A stretch of 64,000 nucleotides of DNA from Lumbricus terrestris (lineage: Eukaryota > Annelida > Clitellata > Crassiclitellata > Lumbricidae), in assembly GCA_949752735.1 (NCBI GenBank), contig OX457047.1, positions 15,983,922-16,047,921 of the forward strand, read 5' to 3'. Below, piece by piece: positions 1 to 11,200 of the stretch. How positions within the stretch are numbered: position 1 is the first letter of the stretch; each line of letters begins with the position of its first letter. The notes under the pieces were generated by a model. The model made no database searches, was not told the DNA's origin, and saw only the letters and a list, made by a program, of their open reading frames with translations. The position numbers and the translations under genes were made by a program.

Positions 1-630
1 ATTGAAGGGATGGAGGTTCACACCTGCTGATTGCATTCCATGCAATGACCCTGGGAAAATTGTTTGTGTATACATGCCTCTGTCAACAAGTAGTACCCGT
101 ACATATATGATGTTACTACCAATAGGAGAGCATGGCATGTCCTGTGATACACACTGGTTGGTGACCAGGGTCTTGAGATTCCCCCATTGCCAGTTCAAAA
201 GTCGAACAGTAGGAAAGAGACTGTGGATATGCAGCAGTAAAATACGAATAACTTGATGGCCACGTTCTAATAGATTTACAGCAGAATGTCAATGTGCGTA
301 TACATTATTTTAGCTTAATGAGCTTAACAGACAAGATCTGAATGCTCAAGATGGTGATTACTATTTGTATTGCATTGGATCATTTATAAAGTGATTCTCA
401 CAGCTTAAGCCTTTCAGAAGCACTCCCATTGTGAGGCACCCCAGAGAAAAAGAAAGTTTTAAGGGGGTGAGAGAAAGAGTCAGAGATGCCATCGGAGAGC
501 ATGGTAGAGCATAGAGAATGGCCTAAGTTCAATCCACAGAGAGCGACCCATGACGGCAAAGGACCTGAATTTAGCCATTATGGTCCAAACATGGGAAACA
601 AAGATGTGAGACGTTAGCATGAAGACTGAC
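1..630. other. Start of HMGCL last intron; no exon seen
   Basis: This is the region beyond the donor of HMGCL exon 9. I looked on the minus strand for the expected C-terminal exon (a NLQKLLEAGxFI-like stretch) and did not find it, so the terminal exon should lie left of the window. No repeat was recognised. Confidence 0.6.
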
Positions 631-3600
631 CGTCTTGATGTTAAGTCCGTTCAGCAGATACACAACATCTTCTGTGGAGACATTTCCACTAGCGCCCTTT
701 GCATACGGACAGCCACCAAGACCAGCCACACTGCTGTCAACCACCTCAACTCCCATCTGCATGCAAATGCAAACAGTGTGGTAATAATCATAAAACTCAC
801 AATATATTTATGTCACTGAATAAGGTATATGCAATAGGCCTGCTAGTTACTGAGCACCCAGTTCAACAATCACATAGTTGATAATATAATTCACATGTAC
901 ATCAGTGTTCAACACTCGAAAAATCCAGAAATTATCAATTGTTCATGGTTAGTATTAGAATTCTGAAAACGGTGACAGACTTGCGCTAAAAGTTAAATTT
1001 TTATAATGCAGTTGAAAGCAATGTGCATATGCTACTCTGGTCACTTCTAAACTAACTTTGCAAGTACGTTTTAAATTGATGCAGAGATGCTTGCCATGTC
1101 AGTAGTTAAGAATTTTGTACAGCTAGTTCAGCTTCACAGTAACACAAAATTATTCTTGCACTCGAACGGTTAGAACTTTGGTTTCATGTACCGGTATATA
1201 CAATGCAAATAACTGCAAAGTGGTGACAAATAACTTTAAAAGTACTTGCCAGAATTCATAGCATACATAAAACGACTAAGGGCCAATGACAGCAGGCAGT
1301 ATTCTTTACTCTATACGTAGCAGCCGCAAGAGTTCTTACCATAAGTGCTGCAAATATGTTGGCAATCGCCTGACCGTAAGTGTCGTGACAGTGAACGGCA
1401 AGCCGTTGACGTGGAACATGCTGTGAAACCTCGGCCAACATTGCGCTCATTAGGCCAGGTGTACCTACGCCAATCGTATCACCTAGTGATATCTCGTAGC
1501 ATCCCATGTCAAACATGGCCTTTGCCACCTGCAGAGAGACACACCAAACGCAACAGCTCAGCAAAGATTCAAAATTCAGCCAGTCTCAAATTTTCTCAGA
1601 GTAACGGTTGGCATAGATTCAACATTATCAGGGCAGGTATTGCAAAACAATAAATTTGTCAGCTAATCTCCAAAAATTAACTTTGATTAATTACTTAAAT
1701 TCGACTAATGTGGTAATTTTTATGTAAAACGTGAAAACTGTTAAAAATGTAGTCATTAAGTCATTCTCTGCTAAAGGTGATACATTGAGAAATGTGTGCG
1801 AAGTACAGTTCGAAAACTGTTTACCGCATTGAAGGCAGTTAATTTAGTCGCCATCTATATCTTTTCCAACAGCATTTACCCTATACGCAAAACAATTGCT
1901 CAATTTTCAACTCAAATGTTCCACATTATCATTATTCACTATGTTGTTTATGAGAGAAATTGGCTTCTCTAAATAATGAAATAAGTAAAAAATTCATTAC
2001 TCGAAAGTACTTGATTGCAATTTTTAATGATTAATCGAGACAATTAATTAACTGTTTAAATCCATAGCCCTGATTATTATTATGTTACTATTATTATCAT
2101 TTTGATAATGGGCTTAATAATTAATTTTGCAAAGAGCACCATGACAAATTTACAGCTATTATTATCCTGAAGGTAAAAACTTGCTGCACATCTCAATCGA
2201 AAAGTAAATATGCAATGTTAAGATATATGACTTTCTTTGTGAATCCAGCAGAACCCCTGAAAAAGTGACAAAAATACCTTGGCAACTTTGGATGGCTCAA
2301 TGTGACCTTCGTAAGGACACCCAAGGACACAGGATACATAACTATGGAAGAAACAGAGAAAGCACTTCCATAAATTGACAATTCTGCAAACATCCAAACA
2401 TTATTTTTGTCGGTTTATTTTTTGCCTTGGTACGCCACCGTCTTGCTTCATACAGTACACTGTAATTTATGCAACATGAAACATGTACCTCATAGGCCAC
2501 AATTTCTTAAATTTTCAACAAAATTACTATTTTTTCTTATATTCTTATTAACCCTTAACATGAATAAGGAAAATAAAATAGAGAATAATATGAGACAACC
2601 TATGGAAACAGGCCTTCCTGGTCTGTTTAGAGATGCTTGTCTTGAGTATAGATAAGAATGACAACTAGATAGACTGGCCAGTAAATCGAGAGGAGATCTA
2701 ACATTCTGGCTCCTAAACCAAGAATGCATTGCTAATTAAAAACTTTAATTGTAAAATAGTTCAACCATACCGTCAAGAGAATAGACGTAAAAGATCTTTA
2801 CCCTCTAACTCTGATGTTGGCCTCCTTGGCAGCGACCATGACATCTTCAAATCTTTTCAGGCTCTCAGCGATGCTGCAGTTTATATTCTTTCTAAATATC
2901 AATGCAGCCATCACTCAAACATCATGCATTTAATCATTGATGTATGCATGAGTACTTGTTATAGGTACTTGTTACAGCACTCATTCAAGATTTCTACTCA
3001 GAGGCGCTCCCAACCACAGTGTGCACACTGAATCGCAGTTTCATGCCGAAGCGCCCGAACAATTGCAAGTGAAGGACTTGCTTAGAGTCCCTACGCAGCG
3101 GCTTGAGGTGGACTCGAACCCGCAACCTCCAGGACACCGAACGCACCCCTACACCATCGTGTCCCACATTCATTTGATCATTATGAGTGGTTTATGGATA
3201 ATATGTAGTGCAAAAGAGATGGTGCAATAAGTGAAAGTGTTTAAGTAAGGTTACTAGAAGCTCCAGGCAGTGAGTTTTCTAGTTATTTGAGCACTCTGCA
3301 CTGAGTCAGCTAATTAAGAAATTCATCAGCCCTAGTGAAGCAGTAAACAAGCAACAGTATTTGCACGTGCACTTGTTATAGCGCCCCTTCAAGCTCTCTA
3401 CTCAGAGGCATCCCGACTGCAGAGTGGACACTGCATCAGAGTTTCACACCGAAGCACTGAGCAATTGCGAGTGAAGGACTTGTCCAAGGTCCATACGTGG
3501 CGACTTGAGGTGGATTCGAACCTTCCGGCTTCAAGGCAACGATGCCACCACTACACCACTGTGCCCCACAGAGTTCAACATCTAATGCACCGCAATAGTC

Positions 3601-6600
3601 AGCTATTGTCATACATCCAGAAATAATAAACTGTTTTCTTACTTGCTGAATGCTTCTGAAGCAGCTCCAAATATTGCTACTTCTTCCGCTCCTGCTGCCA
3701 TCTGTAACAAGAAAGCAGACTTCACATTTTAGAAACTACCGGTACTGGTTTTCTCAAAAACAGCCCTTGCTGTTAAGAGCTTGATCAAAACAATGGCAAT
3801 ATTAAGAAACAAATAGGATGTTTTAACAATCTGGCTCTTAAAATAGCTTAGGTCAAAGGAAAACAGATCTTACTCACTCATCATTTAAAGCTAGATTTGG
3901 TTAACTTTACACAATAGTTCTAATAAACAGAATTTACTACAACACTCATTACAGTATTTCTACATTCCCCGTAATACTCTTTGCGAAGAAATCACTTTTT
4001 AAAACAGATGACCGATTTTATATGACTACCAATAATTACATCAAAGTTCCATAAGATAATCTCAACCTCATCAAGTGAGACATATTACTGATCCTTACCG
4101 CATCCTGGAAACCTTTTAAATTTGGCGTGAGTGCGGAATATACAACTCCCGATTTGCGTTGGATTCCATTCAGAACATCGCGATTGTCACTCATCTGCAA
4201 ACGAGAGGAAAAAACAGGATTCAATGAAACATCAATTAAACAGTCAATTACTAATAATAGCACTCGATAAAATGTGTTTTCGAAGAAACACCACACAATT
4301 TTTTACATAAAATTCACTGGTGTTGAAACTATTCAAAACACCTTTCTGCCCATGATCTGAACTCTCGGATCGTGTAAGAACCTATAAAATTGATGATTTC
4401 CATATGTTCCAACCCAAGAGTAAAAACTCACGTGCTCAAAACATTTGAGGCAAACAAACAAATCTATCTTAATAATCACATCATTAGATGTATATAAAAG
4501 CAATTATAATTCCCTTCAAGATCATTCAAGATCCATCTTACAAAGTCTGATCACACATATGACCGACTACAGAATATGCTTAAAATTGCAGACTGACTTC
4601 TAAAGAGATTGCACGTTTAAAGCCGTTATTACTAAAGCCGTCATTACTAAAGCCGTTATTACTAAAGCCGTTATTACTAACTTGTGGAATCCACTTCGGA
4701 GACACAAAGCTTGTAACCTCGATGTGGCTGAGACCACAGTCAGACAATCGGTCAATAAGACCAACTTTAATCGGCGTTGGAACAATCGCCTGAAAATACA
4801 AACCAAAACCGATTTGAAGCCAATTTCAATTGTTATTTCATCTGTAAACAGCAAATTGAATAGCACTGGTCAGCAGACAAATGTACAAGGCATCGACCTA
4901 TGGCATGTCAAAACCAATTCGAAATCAAATTATTACCCAGGAGGTAAGCCGGCTGAGATAAAAGGCTAAAGCCTGTAAGCTAGCAGAAAAAGCAAGTCTA
5001 GAGCGGAAACTGAATTTATTTTATTTTTTTAAAATTTCCTGAACCAAACAAACATAATACAATTATGGCAGTGAACATAATACTTTAACATAATTTGGTT
5101 TGGGGAAACCCAGATGGGATGGACAATCCCGCTAATAGGGTCACTCATTAAATCATGAAATTTTTTACATAATAGCACATGACAGCACATTCAATTGCAG
5201 GAAAATAAAGATCAATAGGGAAAGAAAAAAAACTATTAATGTGCAAACAACAAATAGCAGAACGAACACAGAGGAAGAAAAGTGTATTCAAACATTCAAG
5301 AGCAAGTGCATAAAAAAACTGCTGAGAATCCCGTGGACAAAAAAATGTATCAAATGAACAGGAATACATGTCAGTAAGGGCCACAAAGGAACTATCAGCT
5401 CACACCAAAACTCGAAAACTTATACATTTTGGCCAACCGTTGCAAAGTGACGATGGCGATGTAAGATGACATGACAGAACGAACAGATGCGTGGGATATT
5501 TGCATTTACCTTGAATTCATCCAAGTTATCAGACACCTCAGTAACCCTCATTAAGTATTCAAGTTAATCTTATATTTTGTTAACTACAACTTGAGACTGT
5601 GGTGACATGTTTAAGTTGGAAAACCTTTTAGCTGTCAGGTCCTCTGCTCAGGAGGAGTTTACAAACTGTCAATTATGTGTTTGACTTAAGGATGACCTGA
5701 CCTCACACACACACACCTTAAACCCTTCTGCTAGCTTTTAATGACATTGTTCCAAATAAAATAACAACCGAAGTTGTTATGAAGCTGAACTGGACATCAA
5801 CTGAGACTAACAAAAACTGAATAATGAACATGAGAAACAAAATTAGACCCAGACCTTGCTCTGAAATAGCCTAGTCTCAGATGCATACATTGACAGAAAC
5901 ATAGCATGCAAGAATAAATATATATGTATTATGTAAGAAAAAACACGTTCTATCACCTTTTCATTTTGAAGACCATCTCTTGGACCTACTTCAACAACCT
6001 TGACAAAGGATGGCAGCCCTGCAAGCTACAATCAGAAGAAAATTGTGTTAGCATCAGTAACAGTAAATTAGAGCTCACCAAACAAAGTGTCAGAGCCATT
6101 TAATGAAAACTTGATACTTGACATGCATGAAGAAGAATTTGGAATATATTACAAACTGTTTGGAACATATATTCAGCAGCAATTCATCTGGGTAATCCCG
6201 AAGACTGTGCGCCTGTCCAAGTAGACAGTATGGCCACCCAAGAAATTGCTAAAATACAGCACTACGGCCATATAAGCAGCATCCCATGATGCAGTTCGCT
6301 CAGGAAGTAAGTAATTAGCATAAAATTAGCATGTGTTCTAAGTAAGAAAATAGGACATATTGTTGAATTACAGCAATAGGACAAATTCCTGAATAAAAGC
6401 TTAAAAGGGTGAAGATCAAATGTTCGCAATTATCTCGACGGAAACGGCCTTTCATGGCATAAGCTGTTTTTCGGATCCATTTGACTCAATGAAGTCAAAG
6501 TGCGAAACGAAAATTAACCTTTAACTTCAAAAGCTTCTAATAAGTTTACAAAACGCAGGTCTCCTCAGTTTCAAACTTTCTTTACTACTGCATATTTTTT

Positions 6601-7375
6601 TCTCATTCATAACTTGTTTAGCCTGACAGTTTTACTTAGATCTTGCAATGATTACTTACTTATTGAGACCATCGTGTCATGGGATGCGGCTGTTAGGTTG
6701 CAGCACTCTATTTTAGCCAAGTCGTTGGCAACCATATTGGTTTGTATGCACTATACAGGAACGCAGTCTTCAAGATTACCTTCATCTGCTCAAGTGAATT
6801 TTGATGTGCAGATTTTCGCTAGTATTATTATTATATGGGTAGACGAGTACATCAGCTTGGTTGCAGATATGAAGTGAGTAAACAAATATGGCCATGACAG
6901 ATTGGGGCAGAATAGAGCGTTCTGAATTTATAGCCTAATATTTCTGCAAAAGTAAGTGGTTAGGTGCAGGTATTAAACACGCTATGTGTACGGACACTAA
7001 ATCATTCACTTATTTTCGCCGAAATATTGGGTCCATAGATATAATAAATTATAGGTGAGAGTGCGCTATGCTGCCCCAATCATAGGTGGCCTTATCTATT
7101 TACTCCCTGCCTATCTGCACCTAGCCGATGTACTCGTCTACCCACCTTCGTTAGACGCCCAAACAAGTGCCGACTAACAAGCGATAATACACGTGATATG
7201 CCGATTCCGAAACAGTTTAGATGGAAACACAATTTATCACATTCAACACTCTGTTGAAATAATATTATTAGGAAGCAAAACAGGAATTTACCGAAGTACT
7301 GAAACACGCTGTATGGACAACTTCATGAATGAAATTCATCACTTTTCCCACTGACATGCATCTCACAAGCGCCAT
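631..7375 (-). CDS. HMGCL: Hydroxymethylglutaryl-CoA lyase, nine exons, 3' end outside window
   Basis: This enzyme cleaves HMG-CoA to acetyl-CoA and acetoacetate in the mitochondrial matrix (ketogenesis and leucine breakdown). The exons in coding order are 7292-7375, 5957-6025, 4682-4789, 4099-4194, 3643-3701, 2802-2891, 2278-2341, 1340-1528 and 631-756. All have GT/AG borders and phases close, giving 295 residues. The family is about 325 long, so one exon of about 30 residues is missing and should lie left of base 1. Visible motifs are GPRDGLQNE (42-50), [35 protein letters not shown] (234-243) and the signature [10 protein letters not shown] (262-271). Catalytic Arg44, Asp45, His236, His238 and Cys269 match human R41, D42, H233, H235 and C266 with a constant offset of three. 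The first exon ([12 protein letters not shown]...) is basic and fits a mitochondrial presequence. The start ATG has A at -3 and G at +4. SINEs and LINE tails sit in the introns. Confidence 0.97.
2966..3167 (-). mobile_element. tRNA-derived SINE, full-length diverged copy
   Basis: On the minus strand it reads from a tRNA-like head (box B about GGTTCGARTCC) through a conserved body to a tail with GGGAGCGCCTCTGAG. It lies in the HMGCL intron between the exons at 3643-3701 and 2802-2891. It is diverged: the B box is changed to GGGTTCGAGTCC, and the tail is the CACTTGTTATAGCGCC type in degraded form. Confidence 0.85.
3363..3569 (-). mobile_element. tRNA-derived SINE, second copy in the same HMGCL intron
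   Basis: It belongs to the same family and orientation as the copy about 200 bp to its left. It runs from a CACTTGTTATAGCGCCCC tail to a CCACTACACCACTGTGCCCCAC head (minus strand). It starts 74 bp beyond the acceptor-proximal end of the exon at 3643-3701, so two SINEs fill most of this 750 bp intron. Confidence 0.87.
4617..4681 (-). repeat. 15 bp tandem repeat abutting the HMGCL exon 3 splice donor
   Basis: Four units of 15 bp (plus-strand unit AAAGCCGTTATTACT, one unit with a C) end right at the GTTAGT donor of the exon at 4682-4789. On the minus strand the array is open in the exon's reading frame and would add an SNNGF pentapeptide per unit if the intron were retained. Confidence 0.85.
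5432..5480 (+). mobile_element. LINE 3' end, heavily 5'-truncated
   Basis: The stretch GCCAACCGTTGCAAAGTGA followed by CGATGGCGATG and a TGACATGACA tail matches the better preserved LINE end at about 53460-53505, which encodes a CSQPSQSDDG C-terminus and also ends in TGACATGACA. It lies in the HMGCL intron between 4789 and 5957. Confidence 0.6.
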
Positions 7376-8254
7376 CTTAGGATTGCTTTCAGTAATGACG
7401 GTGTAAACTCGGAGCGTATTCCGAGCATGCCACGCCTTGTCTCACGTTATTATTATTATACAAGTTTTTGTAAGGTTTTTACCTTTGACGTAATTAATGC
7501 ATGCACTATAACGAGAATTCAATCTAGGTAATTAACTGTCAATTATGTAATACAATTTAGTTGTCATCACTTTTATTCTTTATGACCAGACAACGCAGGG
7601 CCGTCATTCTGGAATGACCTTCCTTCAAAGCTTCATTTACTACATCTGACCAGTCACACTTTGTTTCATAAGTCGTCTTTTTTCTTTCGCCGTAGCTGGG
7701 CTGGGAGCGCCTCTGAGCAATATCTGCTACTGGCGCCATATAAATACATAGAATGAATGAATAGAATGTTATCAGAATGTTATCGGAAACTTCGTTACTT
7801 TTGGGTTTAAAATTTAAAATTTAATTAAAATTTAAAATTCCATACCAGCTGTTAGGTCAGATTTTTCATGTCATGAAAAAAATTTATGAATATTGATTAT
7901 CGAATATCAACTTCCGTTGCGCCCGAATTTTGAACCATCGTAAAAACAACTCTGCACTTCGATCCATGTAAAAAATGCGCAACTGCACCATGTACGAGTA
8001 AATTTATTGGAATTTTTAAGCTTCCTACTATTTAATTATACGTAATTTATTGACTGACACCAAACGACGTTAAATTAGCCTGCGTGTCCTATAGCAAATA
8101 AAGTCGATCGGGTGCAATGGCGTAGGTTCAGCTTCTGGTGCAACCTGTTACATTCTTGAGATATAACTGCAGTGATATGAAATACAGCGAACGCCTGTTG
8201 GACTAAACACCAAAAACTACAAATTGTAGGAATATTTATCGCAGATAGGGTTTG
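7376..8254. promoter_or_regulatory. Divergent intergenic region between HMGCL and the monoamine oxidase gene
   Basis: Only 879 bp separate the two start codons, which point away from each other, so both promoters must lie here or in unseen upstream exons. I see no clear TATA box at a sensible distance from either start. About 190 bp of the space is a LINE tail (7557-7760). Whether the two genes share regulation is inference. Confidence 0.5.
7557..7760 (+). mobile_element. CR1/L2-type LINE C-terminus and 3' tail
   Basis: The plus strand reads AGPSFWNDLPSKLHLL and then SFFFRRSWAGSASEQ, which resembles the GPSLWNSLPSxLR ending of CR1/L2-clade reverse transcriptase proteins. It is followed by GGGAGCGCCTCTGAGCAATA and GGCGCCATATAAATACATAG and a short ATGAATGA tail. 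The same 3' end appears in the other LINE copies and in the SINE tail of this window. Confidence 0.75.
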
Positions 8255-11200
8255 ATGGACGAATTTGTGTACGATGTCATCGTGGTTGGAGCAGGCATCA
8301 GTGGTAAGAGCTCTGCCTTTTAAGAATTAATTTGTCATGTCAAATTTAGATTTAAGATATTTCCTTGTCTTTAAAATTCTGAATGAAAATATCTTGAAAA
8401 CCAGATAGTAAAGATTTTAGGTAATATCTCAACCACCAGCAATTTCTCAAAGAACTGAAAATGGTTAATGTCACCTCACAGAAATTATGCTTTATTGAAT
8501 TTTGTCATTTTTTTGTTTAGAAAATCTATCTGGTTGTTCTCTTGAATTGGCACAGCTGTTGTAACATGTAGAATGTCTGCTGTAACATGTAAAATGTCTG
8601 CTGAACCCTGATTCATTCTTGTTGCGGATGTTACTCTGTACGCAACAGTATTTACCATTAGGGCTGTGTCTAATAGGTGATTATCACTATTCGGCCGAAT
8701 CATTGGACCAACTAATACGAGTATTAATAGTGTGCAAAATAGTCACTGTACACAAAGAATGATGGGAAACTGAAAAAACACCCCCGAAATCAAATCCTGG
8801 CTACAGCCTTGCCCACTATTCAGCCTGAAGCGAATACAAATTATATGTTTGGTACAGCCTTTTTTGCCATCATTATTTTGGACTTGTTAATTCTGTAGGT
8901 CTTTATGCTGCAAGATGCTTGAAGGAAGAAGGCTTGAAATTTGTTGTGCTGGAATCGTCGGATCGAGTGGGTGGAAGAACGTGGACTTTAAGGGTAAGAA
9001 AAACCATTATTTTATATATTTGTTGATTGGATTTATTGAACTTTTTCATTCTACTACATTGCTGTTCACTAAAATATATAAATTGAACATCTTTATTTGA
9101 ATACTAATCAGTTATAATTTAAATGACATCTTTTGTCAGACCATTTACCTTGGAAGGAGCTGTAGTCAGTTGCAGGGTAACTTTGTCGTTCCGCCTCAGT
9201 CTAAACAACTTTGAAATCTGTCATAGCTGTTGAGATTTGTGCTAAAGTTTGCCAAATCCTTTATAGTAGAACTGGATGTCCGCCCCATCCTAAGATGGTA
9301 GAAATTCCTTTTATTTCAGATAGTTGGGAACAAAAGAAATAGCTTGGATGGGAATCAAAAGTTGTGTTGTATTATGTCAACAGACAATTCTAATTAATTA
9401 GTTGAGTGCTAATTCTAACTAATTATTAGTTCCTTGACAATTCCTAATTCTAATTTTGAAATTTGAACAAAATTCTGATTAATTAGCTATGAAATCTTAA
9501 TTATTGATCACTGATGAATAGACAATTCATTAAATAACTTGATTTGATATTTTGTTAATGTTTGTTACGGTGAATTGTTTGTTGATTTATTTATTAATTA
9601 CTTTTCCTGATTTGTTTTTCAGGATGTCAAGACTGGTGGATATGTAGATATGGGTGGAGCTTATTTTGGTTGTCATCAAAAGATGGTAATTGGATTGGCT
9701 AAAGAGCTTGGTCTCGAATTCTACAACGTCCCTGACCGTGGAAAAACAACGTTGAAATACGAGGTTGGTAAGTCTCCTTGCTAGCAACAATTAATTATGC
9801 CTTTTATGGTGAGATTTTGTGCAAGGTGGGTGACTTCTGTTTGACTGACTTTTGTTCATGGTCCACCATCTGACCAATTCTCATTACTTCATTCTATTGA
9901 TTGTCTTGTTTCTGATCTAGACTATTGGATGTCGACTAATCAATTCTGTTTGAATGCTACAAAGACTCAATTGATTTGGCTTGGTTTAAGACAACAGCTT
10001 TAGCTAAACTTGACTTTCAATTACTGACTGAGCAATTCCCTGCCCATACATTTGCTTCGAATGTCCGAAACCTGGGAGTAACACTTGACTCCTCACTCAC
10101 GTTTAAGGAGCACAATTCTAACTTGACCCGCTCTTGCTTTTTTCAACTGAGGAGGCTCAGAGCCATCAGACGATCAGTCTCTCTTTCTGTCTTTACTACC
10201 ATAGTTCATGCGTTTGTATGTGTTCATGTGTTTGTATGCGTTCATGTGTTTGTATGCGTTCATGTGTTTGTATGCGTTCATGTGTTTGTATGCGTTCATG
10301 TGTTTGTATGCATTCATGTGTTTGTATGCGTTCATGTGTTTGTATGCGTTCATGTGTTTGTATGCGTTCATGTGTTTGTCTGTGTTCATGTGTTTGTCTG
10401 TGTTCATGTGTTTGTCTGTGTTCATGTGTTTGTCTGTGTTCATGTGTTTGTCTGTGTTCATGTGTTTGTCTGTGTTCATGTGTTTGTCTGTGTTCATGTG
10501 TTTGTCTGTGTTCATGTGTTTGTATGTGTTCATGTGTTTGTCTGTGTTCATGTGTTTGTATGCGTTCATGTGTTTGTCTGTGTTCATGTGTTTGTCTGTG
10601 TTCATGTGTTTGTCTGTGTTCATGTGTTTGTCTGTGTTCATGTGTTTGTCTGTGTTCATGTGTTTGTCTGTGTTCATGTGTTTGTCTGTGTTCATGTGTT
10701 TGTCTGTGTTCATGTGTTTGTCTGTGTTCATGTGTTTGTCTGTGTTCATGTGTTTGTCTTAGACTGCCTTTGTATGTCTCGATTCACCATTGCAATAATT
10801 GGAGTCAATTCTACTGACTCTCGAGGTACCCAGTGTCATTTTCTGATGTGTGGTGCTGTATTATGATGGTGCTAAAGAAGAAATTTTGTAGATTATGTAA
10901 TTAGTCACATGCTTCATTTTTTGTTCTTTTTTACTTGTCTTTATTCGCGATGGCATCTATTGTCTGCTCGTACAGACGTGGAACAAACTCGTCTTATTTG
11001 TGATTTAGTTTGCAATAATTATAATCAAACCAGCAATCAGACTTTTGCTAATTATGCTAAATGAATATAAAACTCATAACAATGTCACTTGAAAGCATTT
11101 AGATAAAATATTCTATATATATGTTTTTCACAGGGCAAAGTAGGTCATTATCATGGAGATATACCTCCAGCAGGTGGCGTCTTTGAACTTCTCGACCTCG

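Noticed and set aside
9976..10866. A 296-codon plus-strand frame and a 191-codon minus-strand frame
   Set aside because: The plus frame is a LINE fossil whose length comes from the 18 bp array. The minus frame is MNTDKH repeats only.
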